A DNA stretch of 64,000 nucleotides from Desulfomicrobium sp. UBA5193 (GTDB lineage Bacteria; Desulfobacterota; Desulfovibrionia; Desulfovibrionales; Desulfomicrobiaceae): the NCBI GenBank assembly GCA_002412965.1, contig DHWB01000002.1, positions 1 to 64,000 of the forward strand, read 5' to 3'. The translations under genes were made by a program, and so were the position numbers. The notes under the pieces were generated by a model. The model did no database searches and had not been told where the DNA came from. It worked only from the letters and a program-made list of their open reading frames with translations. The first letter of the stretch is position 1, and the number at the start of each line of letters is the position of its first letter. This document shows positions 1-8,437 of this stretch, piece by piece.

Positions 1-1888
1 GGATATGTAGTTTCTGCCATGAATATCTGAAGCCGGAAATAAGATCAGTAAATACCGATTTACCGCTGGCACTGATGATTGCAGGATTGACTTTCATGGC
101 GATCAGGGTTGCAATAACAGCCAGCCGATGTTTCTCTTCAGCCAGGAACCCCAGATCTTGATCCTTACGCATGAGCGCGGCTTCAAGGCGACCAATCATC
201 TCTGGATGCCAGAACGAGAACCGGACTTCGAGACGAATGTCGTTAAACAATTCTAATGTAAGAGTGGTCGAGGGCCTACCAGTCACCAACTCCTGCAGTG
301 TTCTTTCACGCTGGACGTAGTCTGGTAAGTCCTCGATACCCAAATCGATACCAATATGGCTTGCCAGATCAAAAACCAGATCCCGAATCCGGAGTGTCCC
401 CCCTTCAACAGGCCTAGCCACCGAAGTGACACCGAAAAAAGATAGACCCAGGCTGCGGAAGACTAGAAATCCCAACGAGCAGGCTTCCGACTGCTGCCAC
501 TCCTGGTCAATGAACGAGCCTGTTCCATCTGTCCTGATGATCAGGTTGCGCGGAACCGCATCGAAATAACTGCCCGCCAAGGAGGTCGTCTTGTCCAGAC
601 GCCCGCGCTCTCCCAAATGCGCATGCTCAAAAAATACCTTGTACCAGCATTCGGCCCATTCTTTGAGCGACTCGATGGACCACCCCGGACGATTCAGAAT
701 GTGGATCAATTCTGCTTGCCAGTGCCGCCCTGAAACGAATGTCGTCTCTTCAAATTCGATGCTCAGCGCCCCCGCCTCTTCAGTATCCTGCACCTCGAAA
801 AGAGGCTGGTGTCTGACACAGACCCTGCCCGCTTCATCTTCGAAGAAGGCTACCTGCTTTGCAAAAGCTTCCCTGCGCCCGCTGGCATAGTGGTAGGCGA
901 GGATTTTCGGGTTCGTTGTGACCAAAGGCTGATCACTCGCCAGAACCGCGAACGAATTTGCGAGCGCTCCAGCCAGACCATTCCTAAGGACCGGTAGCCA
1001 GGCCGTTTCGAGCGAAAAACTCGTCGGAGCACGCTGGTAATCTGTCAGCACGGAGTTCTGCAACAAGGGTGAAAGATCGCAGGATCGGGTTTGAACACCC
1101 CGCTCGGAGATGATGGATACCGGAAACTTGTAGTCCGGAAACGGGTACCACCACTGCTGTTCTGTCAGGCCTGCGGCGCTCAAAAGACGACGAAGCTCGT
1201 CTTCACCAAAAGTTACGACATCATTGGCGCCATACAGATCTTCGACGCCATACATCGGGATACCGTTGTGATCCTCAGGGCTTCCCGCCAGATACTTCAA
1301 ACCCAATTGATTTTCGATCGCCAGTAGCAACACGCCTCCCGGGCGCAGGAATGAGCGTGCTTTGTTCAACATTTCCAAGACAGGATCGCCACAGGATGTC
1401 GTCTTGAAATACTGCCTTGCATACTCCAGAACGCCGATAAGCGTCACTACATCAAAACCCTTGTCGTGTTCAAAACGATCAAAGGAATCGTTAACCACGC
1501 TGACATTTGACAGTCCTCTGCAACGGCTGGCGGTGATCTCCGAACGGACAAAGCTGCCCTCGAGCGCCAAAACGTTCGCGCCGAACTCCCCCAGCGCTCG
1601 CGTCATAGCACCACAGCCACAACCGATCTCCAAGATGTCACCAATAAGGACGGATTTAAAAGGCCACATAAGATTCAAGCGACCCCGGCCAAGGTGATAG
1701 AGGCTGGGCCAGTCGGTTATGGCGTTTGCAATCTCTGGCGAAAAAAGGCCGGGATCCTTACATTCAGCAACAATCCGCTTGATACGCTGCTCGACAGCGT
1801 CACCATCGGTGTATGCGAATTCGTGAACTTCCCCTCGGCGCCAGACCGAAAGCTCCTCGTCCAATCTGTACGCCTCAGACAACTTCAT
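1..1888 (-). CDS. SAM-dependent methyltransferase-domain protein, 3' end cut by window edge
   Basis: The reading frame starts at the ATG at 1888 and stays open for 629 codons to base 1, so the stop lies outside the window. Residues about 80-180 form a class I methyltransferase: motif I reads LEIGCGCGAMTRALGE (residues 86-101), followed by an acidic beta-2 end (LALEGS) and a later RPGGVLLLAIEN strand. The roughly 430 residues after the methyltransferase fold match nothing I can name. The start overlaps the end of the Wzt-like gene by 14 bases, so it is co-transcribed with the O-antigen exporter. Methyltransferases at this position often cap the non-reducing end of ABC-exported O-antigens, which would also supply the signal read by the Wzt C-terminal domain; that role is inferred. 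More domains may follow past the edge. Confidence 0.8.
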   Translation of the reverse strand, partial: MKLSEAYRLDEELSVWRRGEVHEFAYTDGDAVEQRIKRIVAECKDPGLFSPEIANAITDWPSLYHLGRGRLNLMWPFKSVLIGDILEIGCGCGAMTRALGEFGANVLALEGSFVRSEITASRCRGLSNVSVVNDSFDRFEHDKGFDVVTLIGVLEYARQYFKTTSCGDPVLEMLNKARSFLRPGGVLLLAIENQLGLKYLAGSPEDHNGIPMYGVEDLYGANDVVTFGEDELRRLLSAAGLTEQQWWYPFPDYKFPVSIISERGVQTRSCDLSPLLQNSVLTDYQRAPTSFSLETAWLPVLRNGLAGALANSFAVLASDQPLVTTNPKILAYHYASGRREAFAKQVAFFEDEAGRVCVRHQPLFEVQDTEEAGALSIEFEETTFVSGRHWQAELIHILNRPGWSIESLKEWAECWYKVFFEHAHLGERGRLDKTTSLAGSYFDAVPRNLIIRTDGTGSFIDQEWQQSEACSLGFLVFRSLGLSFFGVTSVARPVEGGTLRIRDLVFDLASHIGIDLGIEDLPDYVQRERTLQELVTGRPSTTLTLELFNDIRLEVRFSFWHPEMIGRLEAALMRKDQDLGFLAEEKHRLAVIATLIAMKVNPAIISASGKSVFTDLISGFRYSWQKLHI

Positions 1889-3242
1889 TGCCCCCCCCTT
1901 CCGTCCGACCAACTGCAAGCAGGTTCTGATGAAAATCCGGAGTCATCCTGACGCCCAGGTCGAAGAAACCTGTAAATTCAGTTGGCTTACTGGAGACAAC
2001 CGCCAGCTGAATCGAGTCATAACGCCGATCATGAGGCACAACCGTGCCATCCGGACGACGCGAGGCGACGCCGACGGATATGAAATACTCACCAGGCGCA
2101 AGCAGAGCCCTGAATGAAAAAGAGATCCCCAAGACGTCACCCTGTCGGCTGGCAGCATTGATCTCGCTAAAGGACTGCAATTCAGAATTGGTATTGTAAA
2201 GCGTTATGCCTTCCTTAGTCTTGATAGTGAAACCCAAGATCGGTCGTACAACCTCCAGAGAGAACGCAATCGACACGCGTAAACGGACTTGATCGCCAAC
2301 ATCAATCGTTGAAGGATTGATGTTGCTCCCAACGACAAGTGAATAATCAAGAATTCTGGCTATGCCATCACCCCATCTGTATTCATGTTGGTTGTAAGTT
2401 TGATGTGAATGAAATAAATCTTCACTCATAGACAAGATTTCATCACTCGTAGTGATCTTGTCTGAGGCGTCCAAAATCAAGCTCGCCTGATCGCCTACAC
2501 GCTCAACCCCAAACATGTAGTCTAGATAGGTATTAATGACATCACGCGGTTTTCCCGAAGTAACCATCCGTCCATTATTCAAAAAAACAGCTCGATCACA
2601 ATGCGTTGCGATCTGCTCCGTCGCGTGCGAAACTAGAAGAATTGACGTGCCGCGTTGCTTGAGTGCCCTAAGATGTGCAAAGCACTTGGTCTGAAACTTG
2701 GCATCACCAACGGCCAACGCTTCATCAACGATCAACACATCGGGGTCCGACTGGGCCTGAACCGCAAAGGCAAGGCGTACAACCATTCCGCTGGAATAAG
2801 TCTTCACCGGCTGATCAATGAAATTTCCAACTCCAGAGAAGTCGACGATACGGTCAAAGCGCTGGTCGACTTCTTCCTTAGCAAGCCCAAGCAAAGCGCC
2901 GTTCAAGTAGACATTTTCCCGCCCCGTAAACTCAGGATTAAAGCCAGAACCCAGCTCGAGCAGTGCGCCAATGCGACCACAGACCTCAACACTGCCGGCA
3001 GAGGGAGCGAGGGTGCCACACACGATCTGTAGCAACGTCGACTTTCCGGCTCCGTTCTTGCCAACCAATCCAACCGTTTCACCTTTCCTGACTTCAAAAC
3101 TGACATCGTGCAGAGCCCAGAACTCCCGAAAATAATTCCTGCGACCTTGCATTAACATCTGCTTCAAGCGGTCACGGGGATTCTCGTAAATCTGATAGCA
3201 CTTGCCCAAGTTGACGACCTTGATGGCAATATCAGAGGACAT
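1875..3242 (-). CDS. wzt: Polysaccharide ABC transporter ATP-binding protein with C-terminal glycan-recognition domain (Wzt type)
   Basis: 455-residue ATPase that energises export of undecaprenyl-linked O-polysaccharide across the inner membrane. The Walker A motif GLVGKNGAGKST lies at residues 58-69, with a YSSGM signature, Walker B DVLIVDEALAVGD and an LVSHA switch region. About 190 extra residues follow the ATPase; they look like the Wzt_C beta-sandwich that binds the modified non-reducing end of the glycan in Wzt proteins such as E. coli O9a. The start at 3242 (MSSDIAIKVV) is preferred over an in-frame codon 12 residues upstream because it overlaps the permease stop by about 11 bases, as usual for wzm-wzt. 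The downstream methyltransferase fits a terminal-modification export signal. Confidence 0.9.
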   Translation of the reverse strand: MSSDIAIKVVNLGKCYQIYENPRDRLKQMLMQGRRNYFREFWALHDVSFEVRKGETVGLVGKNGAGKSTLLQIVCGTLAPSAGSVEVCGRIGALLELGSGFNPEFTGRENVYLNGALLGLAKEEVDQRFDRIVDFSGVGNFIDQPVKTYSSGMVVRLAFAVQAQSDPDVLIVDEALAVGDAKFQTKCFAHLRALKQRGTSILLVSHATEQIATHCDRAVFLNNGRMVTSGKPRDVINTYLDYMFGVERVGDQASLILDASDKITTSDEILSMSEDLFHSHQTYNQHEYRWGDGIARILDYSLVVGSNINPSTIDVGDQVRLRVSIAFSLEVVRPILGFTIKTKEGITLYNTNSELQSFSEINAASRQGDVLGISFSFRALLAPGEYFISVGVASRRPDGTVVPHDRRYDSIQLAVVSSKPTEFTGFFDLGVRMTPDFHQNLLAVGRTEGGGNEVV

Positions 3243-4050
3243 CGGCAAACCCCTTCCTTGTCTTCTGAAACCAAACAAAACCTATCCAGGCCACACAAAT
3301 CGTGACCATCCAGTAACCACCAAGAAGCAGCCAATCAGGACTTGTCCCAAAAAACATGACGGCCCTTGCTTGCTCAATGGCCGGCATGAGGGGATTCGCA
3401 TAAAGAAAAATGCGATAGGATTCAGGAATTGCCGTGACTGGATAAAAAATCGGAGAAAGGAACATCAATACCGTACTGAGAATTCCAACAACTTGCGATA
3501 AATCACGCAAATAGACCCCCAGTGCTGACAAGGCCCAAGAAACCCCGAGGACGAAGAATACAAGAGGGATTACTATTAAGGGAAAGTAGAAAACAGTTGC
3601 GTGCGGCATTCCAAAAAACACAGCGTAGGCCAAAATCCACACAAAAAGACTTATAAGAGTATGGAAAATGGCAGAACCCAGCGCAACAAATGGCAAAATT
3701 TCCAAAGGAAAAATTACCTTCTTCACATAATTAACATTTGATAGAATCAGCCCAGGAGAGCGATTAAAACACTCCGCAAAAAGGTTGAAAACAATTAATC
3801 CAATGAACAAAACCAAAGCAAATTCTGTTTTGGATTCAGAGCCTGCCCCCCAACGGGCTTGAAAAATCACGCTGAAGACAAATGTGTAGACCGCAAGCAT
3901 GAATAACGGATTGAAAAAAGACCAAAACAGGCCCAGGAAAGAGCCGCGATAGCGGCCCACAATTTCTCGCTTGGTCAATGCCACAACAAGTGAACGGTTT
4001 CGCCACAAGCTTGCGAACATCTCTAGCGGGGATATTGAAAAATTACGCAT
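3232..4050 (-). CDS. wzm: O-antigen ABC transporter permease (Wzm type)
   Basis: 272-residue integral membrane protein of the ABC-2 family, the transmembrane half of the polysaccharide exporter. It has the expected N-terminal amphipathic segment (LVVALTKREIVGRYRGS) followed by about six hydrophobic helices, and the length is typical of Wzm. It precedes and slightly overlaps the ATPase gene and lies just downstream of the dTDP-sugar genes rfbA-rfbC-rfbB, which probably supply a sugar of the exported polymer. Confidence 0.9.
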   Translation of the reverse strand: MRNFSISPLEMFASLWRNRSLVVALTKREIVGRYRGSFLGLFWSFFNPLFMLAVYTFVFSVIFQARWGAGSESKTEFALVLFIGLIVFNLFAECFNRSPGLILSNVNYVKKVIFPLEILPFVALGSAIFHTLISLFVWILAYAVFFGMPHATVFYFPLIVIPLVFFVLGVSWALSALGVYLRDLSQVVGILSTVLMFLSPIFYPVTAIPESYRIFLYANPLMPAIEQARAVMFFGTSPDWLLLGGYWMVTICVAWIGFVWFQKTRKGFADVL

Positions 4051-4089
4051 AAATTACTCTGATTCCAAGAATGGCAACATCCTTCGTGG

Positions 4090-5190
4090 TCAAAAATTAT
4101 ACTGTGTAGCCATCCACTGCCTATACTCGCCATTCTGCACCGCACGCCACCACTCTTCATTTTCCAAATACCATTGTATGGTCTTGGCAATGCCCGTTGC
4201 AAAGGTCTCATGCGGCGCAAATCCCAGCGATGACTGCGACTTAGTCGCGTCTATGGCGTACCGACGATCATGGCCGGGGCGATCGGCCACAAAGGTGATC
4301 AGATTTTCGGAGTTTCCGGCATGCGCTTTTTTGGCCTGCGGAAATGCCTTGCTCCAGCCCTCATCCTTCATCGCCTCGTTCATCAGACCGCAGACAAGCT
4401 TGACGATATCAATATTTGCCCATTCATTGTTGCCGCCAACATTGAAGCATTCGCCGACCTGGTTTGATTTAAGGATCAAATCTATAGCCCGACAATGATC
4501 CTCTACGTAAAGCCAATCACGAATCTGTTGGCCATCGCCGTAAACAGGAAGCGGGAGGTCGTCCAGAATATTAGTGATTACCAGAGGGATGAGCTTTTCC
4601 GGAAAATGGTAGGGCCCGTAGTTATTGGAGCAATTACTGATGGTAACGGGCAGGCCGTATGTCTCCATGTACGCTCGCACCAAATGATCCGACGCCGCCT
4701 TGCTGGCCGCATATGGAGAATTGGGTGCATAGGGTGTTTTTTCGGTGAAAGCGGCATCGGCTGGCCCGAGGGTGCCATAAACCTCGTCTGTGGACACATG
4801 GTGGAAACGGACATCTCTTTTCCCTTTCCATTCCTCCAACCAGACTGCGCGCGCAGCCTTGAGCAAACTATGCGTACCCACGATATTTGTTTCAATAAAG
4901 GCATCCGGTCCAAGAATGGAGCGGTCCACGTGGGATTCGGCGGCGAAATGAACCACGGTGTCAAGTTCGTAAGAACGGAGCAGATCCTCAACCAGGGCTT
5001 GGTCGAGGATATTTCCATGCACGAATCTGAATTTTCCAGCTTCTTCTATGTCTGCCAGATTGGCCCGATTTCCTGCATAGGTCAGGGCGTCAAGGACAAC
5101 GACAACGTCTTGCGGATATGTAGAGCGCCAATAACGCACAAAATTGGAACCGATGAACCCAGCCCCACCCGTAACGAGAAGCTTCTTCAC
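4090..5190 (-). CDS. rfbB: dTDP-glucose 4,6-dehydratase
   Basis: 366-residue extended SDR enzyme that converts dTDP-glucose to dTDP-4-keto-6-deoxyglucose in the cytoplasm. It carries the NAD-binding motif TGGAGFIGSN near the N terminus, the STDEVYG signature and the catalytic YAASKAASD tyrosine-lysine pair, as in RmlB. Its start overlaps the end of rfbC by 4 bases, so the two are translationally coupled. The product is the branch point for rhamnose, fucosamine-like and other dTDP-6-deoxysugars; no rfbD reductase is present in the window. Confidence 0.95.
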   Translation of the reverse strand: MKKLLVTGGAGFIGSNFVRYWRSTYPQDVVVVLDALTYAGNRANLADIEEAGKFRFVHGNILDQALVEDLLRSYELDTVVHFAAESHVDRSILGPDAFIETNIVGTHSLLKAARAVWLEEWKGKRDVRFHHVSTDEVYGTLGPADAAFTEKTPYAPNSPYAASKAASDHLVRAYMETYGLPVTISNCSNNYGPYHFPEKLIPLVITNILDDLPLPVYGDGQQIRDWLYVEDHCRAIDLILKSNQVGECFNVGGNNEWANIDIVKLVCGLMNEAMKDEGWSKAFPQAKKAHAGNSENLITFVADRPGHDRRYAIDATKSQSSLGFAPHETFATGIAKTIQWYLENEEWWRAVQNGEYRQWMATQYNF

Positions 5191-5756
5191 TGAGCGCCCC
5201 CTGAGACGAACCCCGCCGGAAACACATCCGCATCCGCAAGCCGCAAACCGTTTTTATCCTTATTTGAAAGTATCGGTTCGCCGTGAAGAGGCCATTCAAT
5301 ATCCAGCTCCGGATCGTTCCAAATAATGCATCGCTCATATTCAGGCGCATAAAAGTCTGTGCATTTGTACACAAATTCCGCCTGCTCGCTCAGCACATAA
5401 AAACCGTGCGCAAATCCTGGCGGCACCCAGAACATGCGCTTGTTCTCCGAAGAGAGGGTGGCGCCGACCCATTTGCCAAAGAAAGGGGACCCTTTGCGGA
5501 TATCCACCGCCACGTCAAAAACCTCACCGGCAATGACTCGCACCAATTTCCCCTGCGGCTGACGAAGCTGGTAATGCAGGCCGCGCAAGATCCCTTTGCC
5601 GGACAAGCTGTGATTGTCCTGTACGAAATCAAGATCAATCCCGTTCTCGGCAAAAGTTTTTCGCTGCCAGGTTTCCATGAAAAAACCTCGTTCATCTCCA
5701 AAGACACGGGGCTCGATGATCATGGCATCTGGAATTTCGGTTTTGATGATTCGCAC
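5187..5756 (-). CDS. rfbC: dTDP-4-dehydrorhamnose 3,5-epimerase
   Basis: 189-residue cupin-fold epimerase acting on dTDP-4-keto-6-deoxyglucose. It shows the usual RmlC landmarks: EPRVFGDERGFF at the N terminus, QDNHSLSGKGILRGLHYQ with the catalytic histidine region, and PPGFAHGFYVLSE. It sits between rfbA (3-base gap) and rfbB (4-base overlap). RmlC normally commits the pathway to L-rhamnose, which also needs RfbD; that gene is not in this window and may be elsewhere. Confidence 0.95.
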   Translation of the reverse strand: MRIIKTEIPDAMIIEPRVFGDERGFFMETWQRKTFAENGIDLDFVQDNHSLSGKGILRGLHYQLRQPQGKLVRVIAGEVFDVAVDIRKGSPFFGKWVGATLSSENKRMFWVPPGFAHGFYVLSEQAEFVYKCTDFYAPEYERCIIWNDPELDIEWPLHGEPILSNKDKNGLRLADADVFPAGFVSGGAQ

Positions 5757-5759
5757 TGC

Positions 5760-6644
5760 CTATTCCCCACTCACAAGCAGATTAAGCAAATACATGCCAT
5801 ACCCGCTCTTCTTTTGCTCTTCGCCCAGTTTGCAGAGTTGCTGCGCATCAATGAAACCTTGACGATAGGCTATCTCCTCGGGACAAGCGATCTTGAGCCC
5901 TTGCCGCTTCTCGATGGTCTGCACGAAAAGGGAGGCTTCCAGAAGACTATCATGAGTACCGGTATCAAGCCAGGCACTGCCTCGACCCAATTTCTCCAGG
6001 CACAGACTCCCCATTTCCAGATAACGACGGTTCACGTCCGTGATCTCCAACTCCCCGCGAGGCGACGGCTTGATGGACTTTGCGATATCCACGACCTGAT
6101 TGTCGTAAAAATAAAGCCCTGTCACCGCATGGTTGGATTTGGGTTTTTCAGGCTTTTCCTCCAGGGAGGTGACATTGCCGTCCTTGTCAAACCCGGCCAC
6201 GCCATACGCCCTGGGATCAGAAACATGATAGCCGAAAACTGTGGCGCCTTGCGTACGGGCCGTGGCCCGGCGCAACTTTTCGGACAATGTGTGTCCAAAA
6301 AAAATATTATCCCCCAAAACCAGTGCAGAATGTGCATTACCAAGAAATTTCTCGCCAATCAAAAATGCCTGCGCCAGGCCATCTGGAGATGGCTGCTGGG
6401 CATACGTCAGAGAAAGCCCCCACTGACTGCCGTCACAGAGCAAGCGTTCGAAGAAAGGAAGGTCCACCGGCGTGGAAATAATAAGGATATCCCGTATTCC
6501 CGCCAGCATAAGCGTGCTTAGCGGGTAATAAATCATAGGCTTATCATATACAGGCATAAGCTGTTTGCTCACGCCTTTGGTCAGAGGATAAAGCCGTGTC
6601 CCTGATCCTCCGGCAAGAATAATACCTTTTCGTTCTGAACTCAC
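5760..6644 (-). CDS. rfbA: Glucose-1-phosphate thymidylyltransferase
   Basis: 294-residue nucleotidyltransferase that makes dTDP-glucose from glucose-1-phosphate and dTTP. The signature GIILAGGSGTRLYPLTKG is at the N terminus, with QPSPDGLAQAF and LGDNIFFG further on, as in RmlA. The start chosen is the GTG at 6644 because a GGAG Shine-Dalgarno lies 8 bases upstream; an in-frame GTG nine codons earlier has no such site. First gene of the rfbA-rfbC-rfbB-wzm-wzt-methyltransferase run, with about 280 bases of non-coding DNA ahead of it that could hold the promoter. Confidence 0.94.
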   Translation of the reverse strand: MSSERKGIILAGGSGTRLYPLTKGVSKQLMPVYDKPMIYYPLSTLMLAGIRDILIISTPVDLPFFERLLCDGSQWGLSLTYAQQPSPDGLAQAFLIGEKFLGNAHSALVLGDNIFFGHTLSEKLRRATARTQGATVFGYHVSDPRAYGVAGFDKDGNVTSLEEKPEKPKSNHAVTGLYFYDNQVVDIAKSIKPSPRGELEITDVNRRYLEMGSLCLEKLGRGSAWLDTGTHDSLLEASLFVQTIEKRQGLKIACPEEIAYRQGFIDAQQLCKLGEEQKKSGYGMYLLNLLVSGE

Positions 6645-6922
6645 GTAATACACTCCATTAATATTCAACACGACATCGGCCCAAAAATTATTTTGACCTC
6701 CAAACTAAACTCGCAGCCTGCGCGTCAAGAAAGCTTAAAATAGGAAACAGCGTTAACCATGCCACAGCGGACGCGTCAATCCATTCATAGACCGTAAGAC
6801 AAACTTTGCCTTATTAACTGTTTTTAATGAAAAAAGAGATTTTGTCGGACATGAGCGAAAAAGAGGGGAGAATGCAAGCAGTATTAAGGCATCTCCATAA
6901 TCCGAAAAACAAAAATAACCAA
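6645..6922. other. Intergenic space between rfbA and cysQ
   Basis: About 280 AT-rich bases with no convincing gene. It probably contains the promoter of the rfbA operon and the end of the cysC-cysQ transcript. I saw no clear terminator hairpin, repeat or RNA here. Confidence 0.5.
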
Positions 6923-7723
6923 TTACCGCACCACAAACCACGGATTGAGCAAATTCTCCTTGTTGTATGCAAGCTCCGCCCCTATCTCCCAGCATGTCAA
7001 GCCCTTGCCTGCAAACTTGGCGATGGCGTGTCCGGCCGCCGTGTCCCATTCCATGGTAGGTCCCAGGCGCGGATAGACGTCCGCCGAGCCTTCGGCCACA
7101 CGGCAGATTTTAAGCGAGCTGCCCGCTGGAACGAGCTCAACCTGGGCGTGTTCGATGCGCGCCTTTGCGACAAATTCTTCCATCTCCGGCGAGCCGTGCG
7201 ATCGCGAGCCCATGATCACGTAATCCGTTCGATCACAAGATTGGGGCAGGCGGGTGGAACTGGCCAGCACCGCGTCAAGACCCGGATATTCGCCAGCCAT
7301 CTCGATGCGAAATGAGCCCAGATCTTGCGCCCCGAAATACAAAAGGCCAGTTACGGGCACAAAAATGACCCCACATACCGGCACCGCATCCTGAACCAGG
7401 GCGATGTTGACCGTGAACTCCCCATTGCGTTTGATAAATTCCTTGGTCCCGTCCAGCGGGTCCACGATCCAAAACGGATTCCATTCCCTGCGCTCGGCAT
7501 AGGGAATAGACCGCCCTTCTTCACTCAGGACCGGATACGGCGTCTCCTTCAAGAATCGCATGATTACGTCATGCGACGCCTTATCCGCACACGTCAGCGG
7601 CGAATTGTCGGACTTGAGTTCAACGGTGCACGCAGCGCTCTCATATACCGCCATGATGGCCCGCCCCGCTTCCAGGGCCGCGGGAATGGCAACATCCAGA
7701 CAGGATCGAACGTCAATCTTCAT
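6923..7723 (-). CDS. cysQ: 3'(2'),5'-bisphosphate nucleotidase, CysQ type
   Basis: 266-residue member of the inositol-monophosphatase-like Li-sensitive phosphatases that hydrolyse PAP (adenosine 3',5'-bisphosphate) to AMP. The metal-binding signatures are visible: the LSEEG glutamate motif, DPLDGTKEFI and a C-terminal EWDTAAGHAI. The start at 7723 (MKIDVRSC) overlaps the cysC stop by 4 bases (ATGA), so the pair is coupled. CysC makes PAPS and CysQ removes the PAP left after sulfate transfer or PAPS reduction. Their location inside a glycan locus suggests use for sulfation of a polysaccharide, although no sulfotransferase was recognised in the window. Confidence 0.92.
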   Translation of the reverse strand: MKIDVRSCLDVAIPAALEAGRAIMAVYESAACTVELKSDNSPLTCADKASHDVIMRFLKETPYPVLSEEGRSIPYAERREWNPFWIVDPLDGTKEFIKRNGEFTVNIALVQDAVPVCGVIFVPVTGLLYFGAQDLGSFRIEMAGEYPGLDAVLASSTRLPQSCDRTDYVIMGSRSHGSPEMEEFVAKARIEHAQVELVPAGSSLKICRVAEGSADVYPRLGPTMEWDTAAGHAIAKFAGKGLTCWEIGAELAYNKENLLNPWFVVR

Positions 7724-8334
7724 TGCCGCTCCGCGTTCAGCGTCTCGAGCACAAAATCCACAACAGCCTGCACGCAATCATTGATCGTGCATTTGTCCGT
7801 TTCAAGCACCAACGCAGGGTCGCGAGGTTCGTCGTATGGAGCGGACACCCCCGTGTAGTTCTGAATTTTCCCGGCCCTGGCCAGTTTGTAGAGACCCTTC
7901 ACATCCCGCTCTTCACAAACTTCAATGGGGCATTTGACATAGATCTCAAAAAAATCGTGCTCGCCGACGATGCGCCGCACCTTTTCCCGGTCTCCCTCCA
8001 GGGGAGAGATGAATGCGGTCAGGCACAGAATGCCGGCATCGAGGAACAGTTTGACCATCTCCGCGATGCGCCGCAAATTTTCCGCCCGCGCCTCGGGCGA
8101 GAAGCTCAGATCCCCGCACAGGCCATGCCGGACATTGTCGCCGTCAAAGACGTAGGTTCGTATGCCTTGCCCGTGGAGCGCTTCCTCCACGAGATGAGCC
8201 AAGGTTGATTTGCCGGAGCCCGAAAGCCCTGTAAACCAAAACACCTTTGCTGCGTGATGATTGAGCGTTTCACGTGCCTGACGATCTATCTTGCCGCGAT
8301 AACTGACTGTATTGGGAGATTTGAGTTTATGCAT
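7720..8334 (-). CDS. cysC: Adenylylsulfate (APS) kinase
   Basis: 204-residue kinase that phosphorylates APS to PAPS. It has the P-loop FTGLSGSGKSTLA near residue 35, the FDGDNVRHGLCGDL substrate motif and ECDV-type KCPIEVCEERD region typical of CysC. It is a stand-alone kinase, not fused to ATP sulfurylase. In a dissimilatory sulfate reducer APS is normally reduced directly, so a kinase implies assimilation or sulfate-ester synthesis. Directly followed by cysQ with a 4-base overlap. Confidence 0.95.
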   Translation of the reverse strand: MHKLKSPNTVSYRGKIDRQARETLNHHAAKVFWFTGLSGSGKSTLAHLVEEALHGQGIRTYVFDGDNVRHGLCGDLSFSPEARAENLRRIAEMVKLFLDAGILCLTAFISPLEGDREKVRRIVGEHDFFEIYVKCPIEVCEERDVKGLYKLARAGKIQNYTGVSAPYDEPRDPALVLETDKCTINDCVQAVVDFVLETLNAERQ

Positions 8335-8437
8335 GTGCTTCTTTAAGGGTTAAACTTAGGGTATTATCCCCTAGTATTCCAAAAGAGGTTAATCAAGGCA
8401 AAATTCGCGATAGCAGAAACCCGTGTCATCATCTGCT

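Noticed and set aside
6645..6922. Search for an RNA gene or riboswitch before rfbA
   Set aside because: No stable hairpin or conserved motif could be seen.
8335..8437. Short inverted repeat TAGGG-N6-CCCTA before cysC
   Set aside because: Too short to separate from chance; no second copy in the window noticed.
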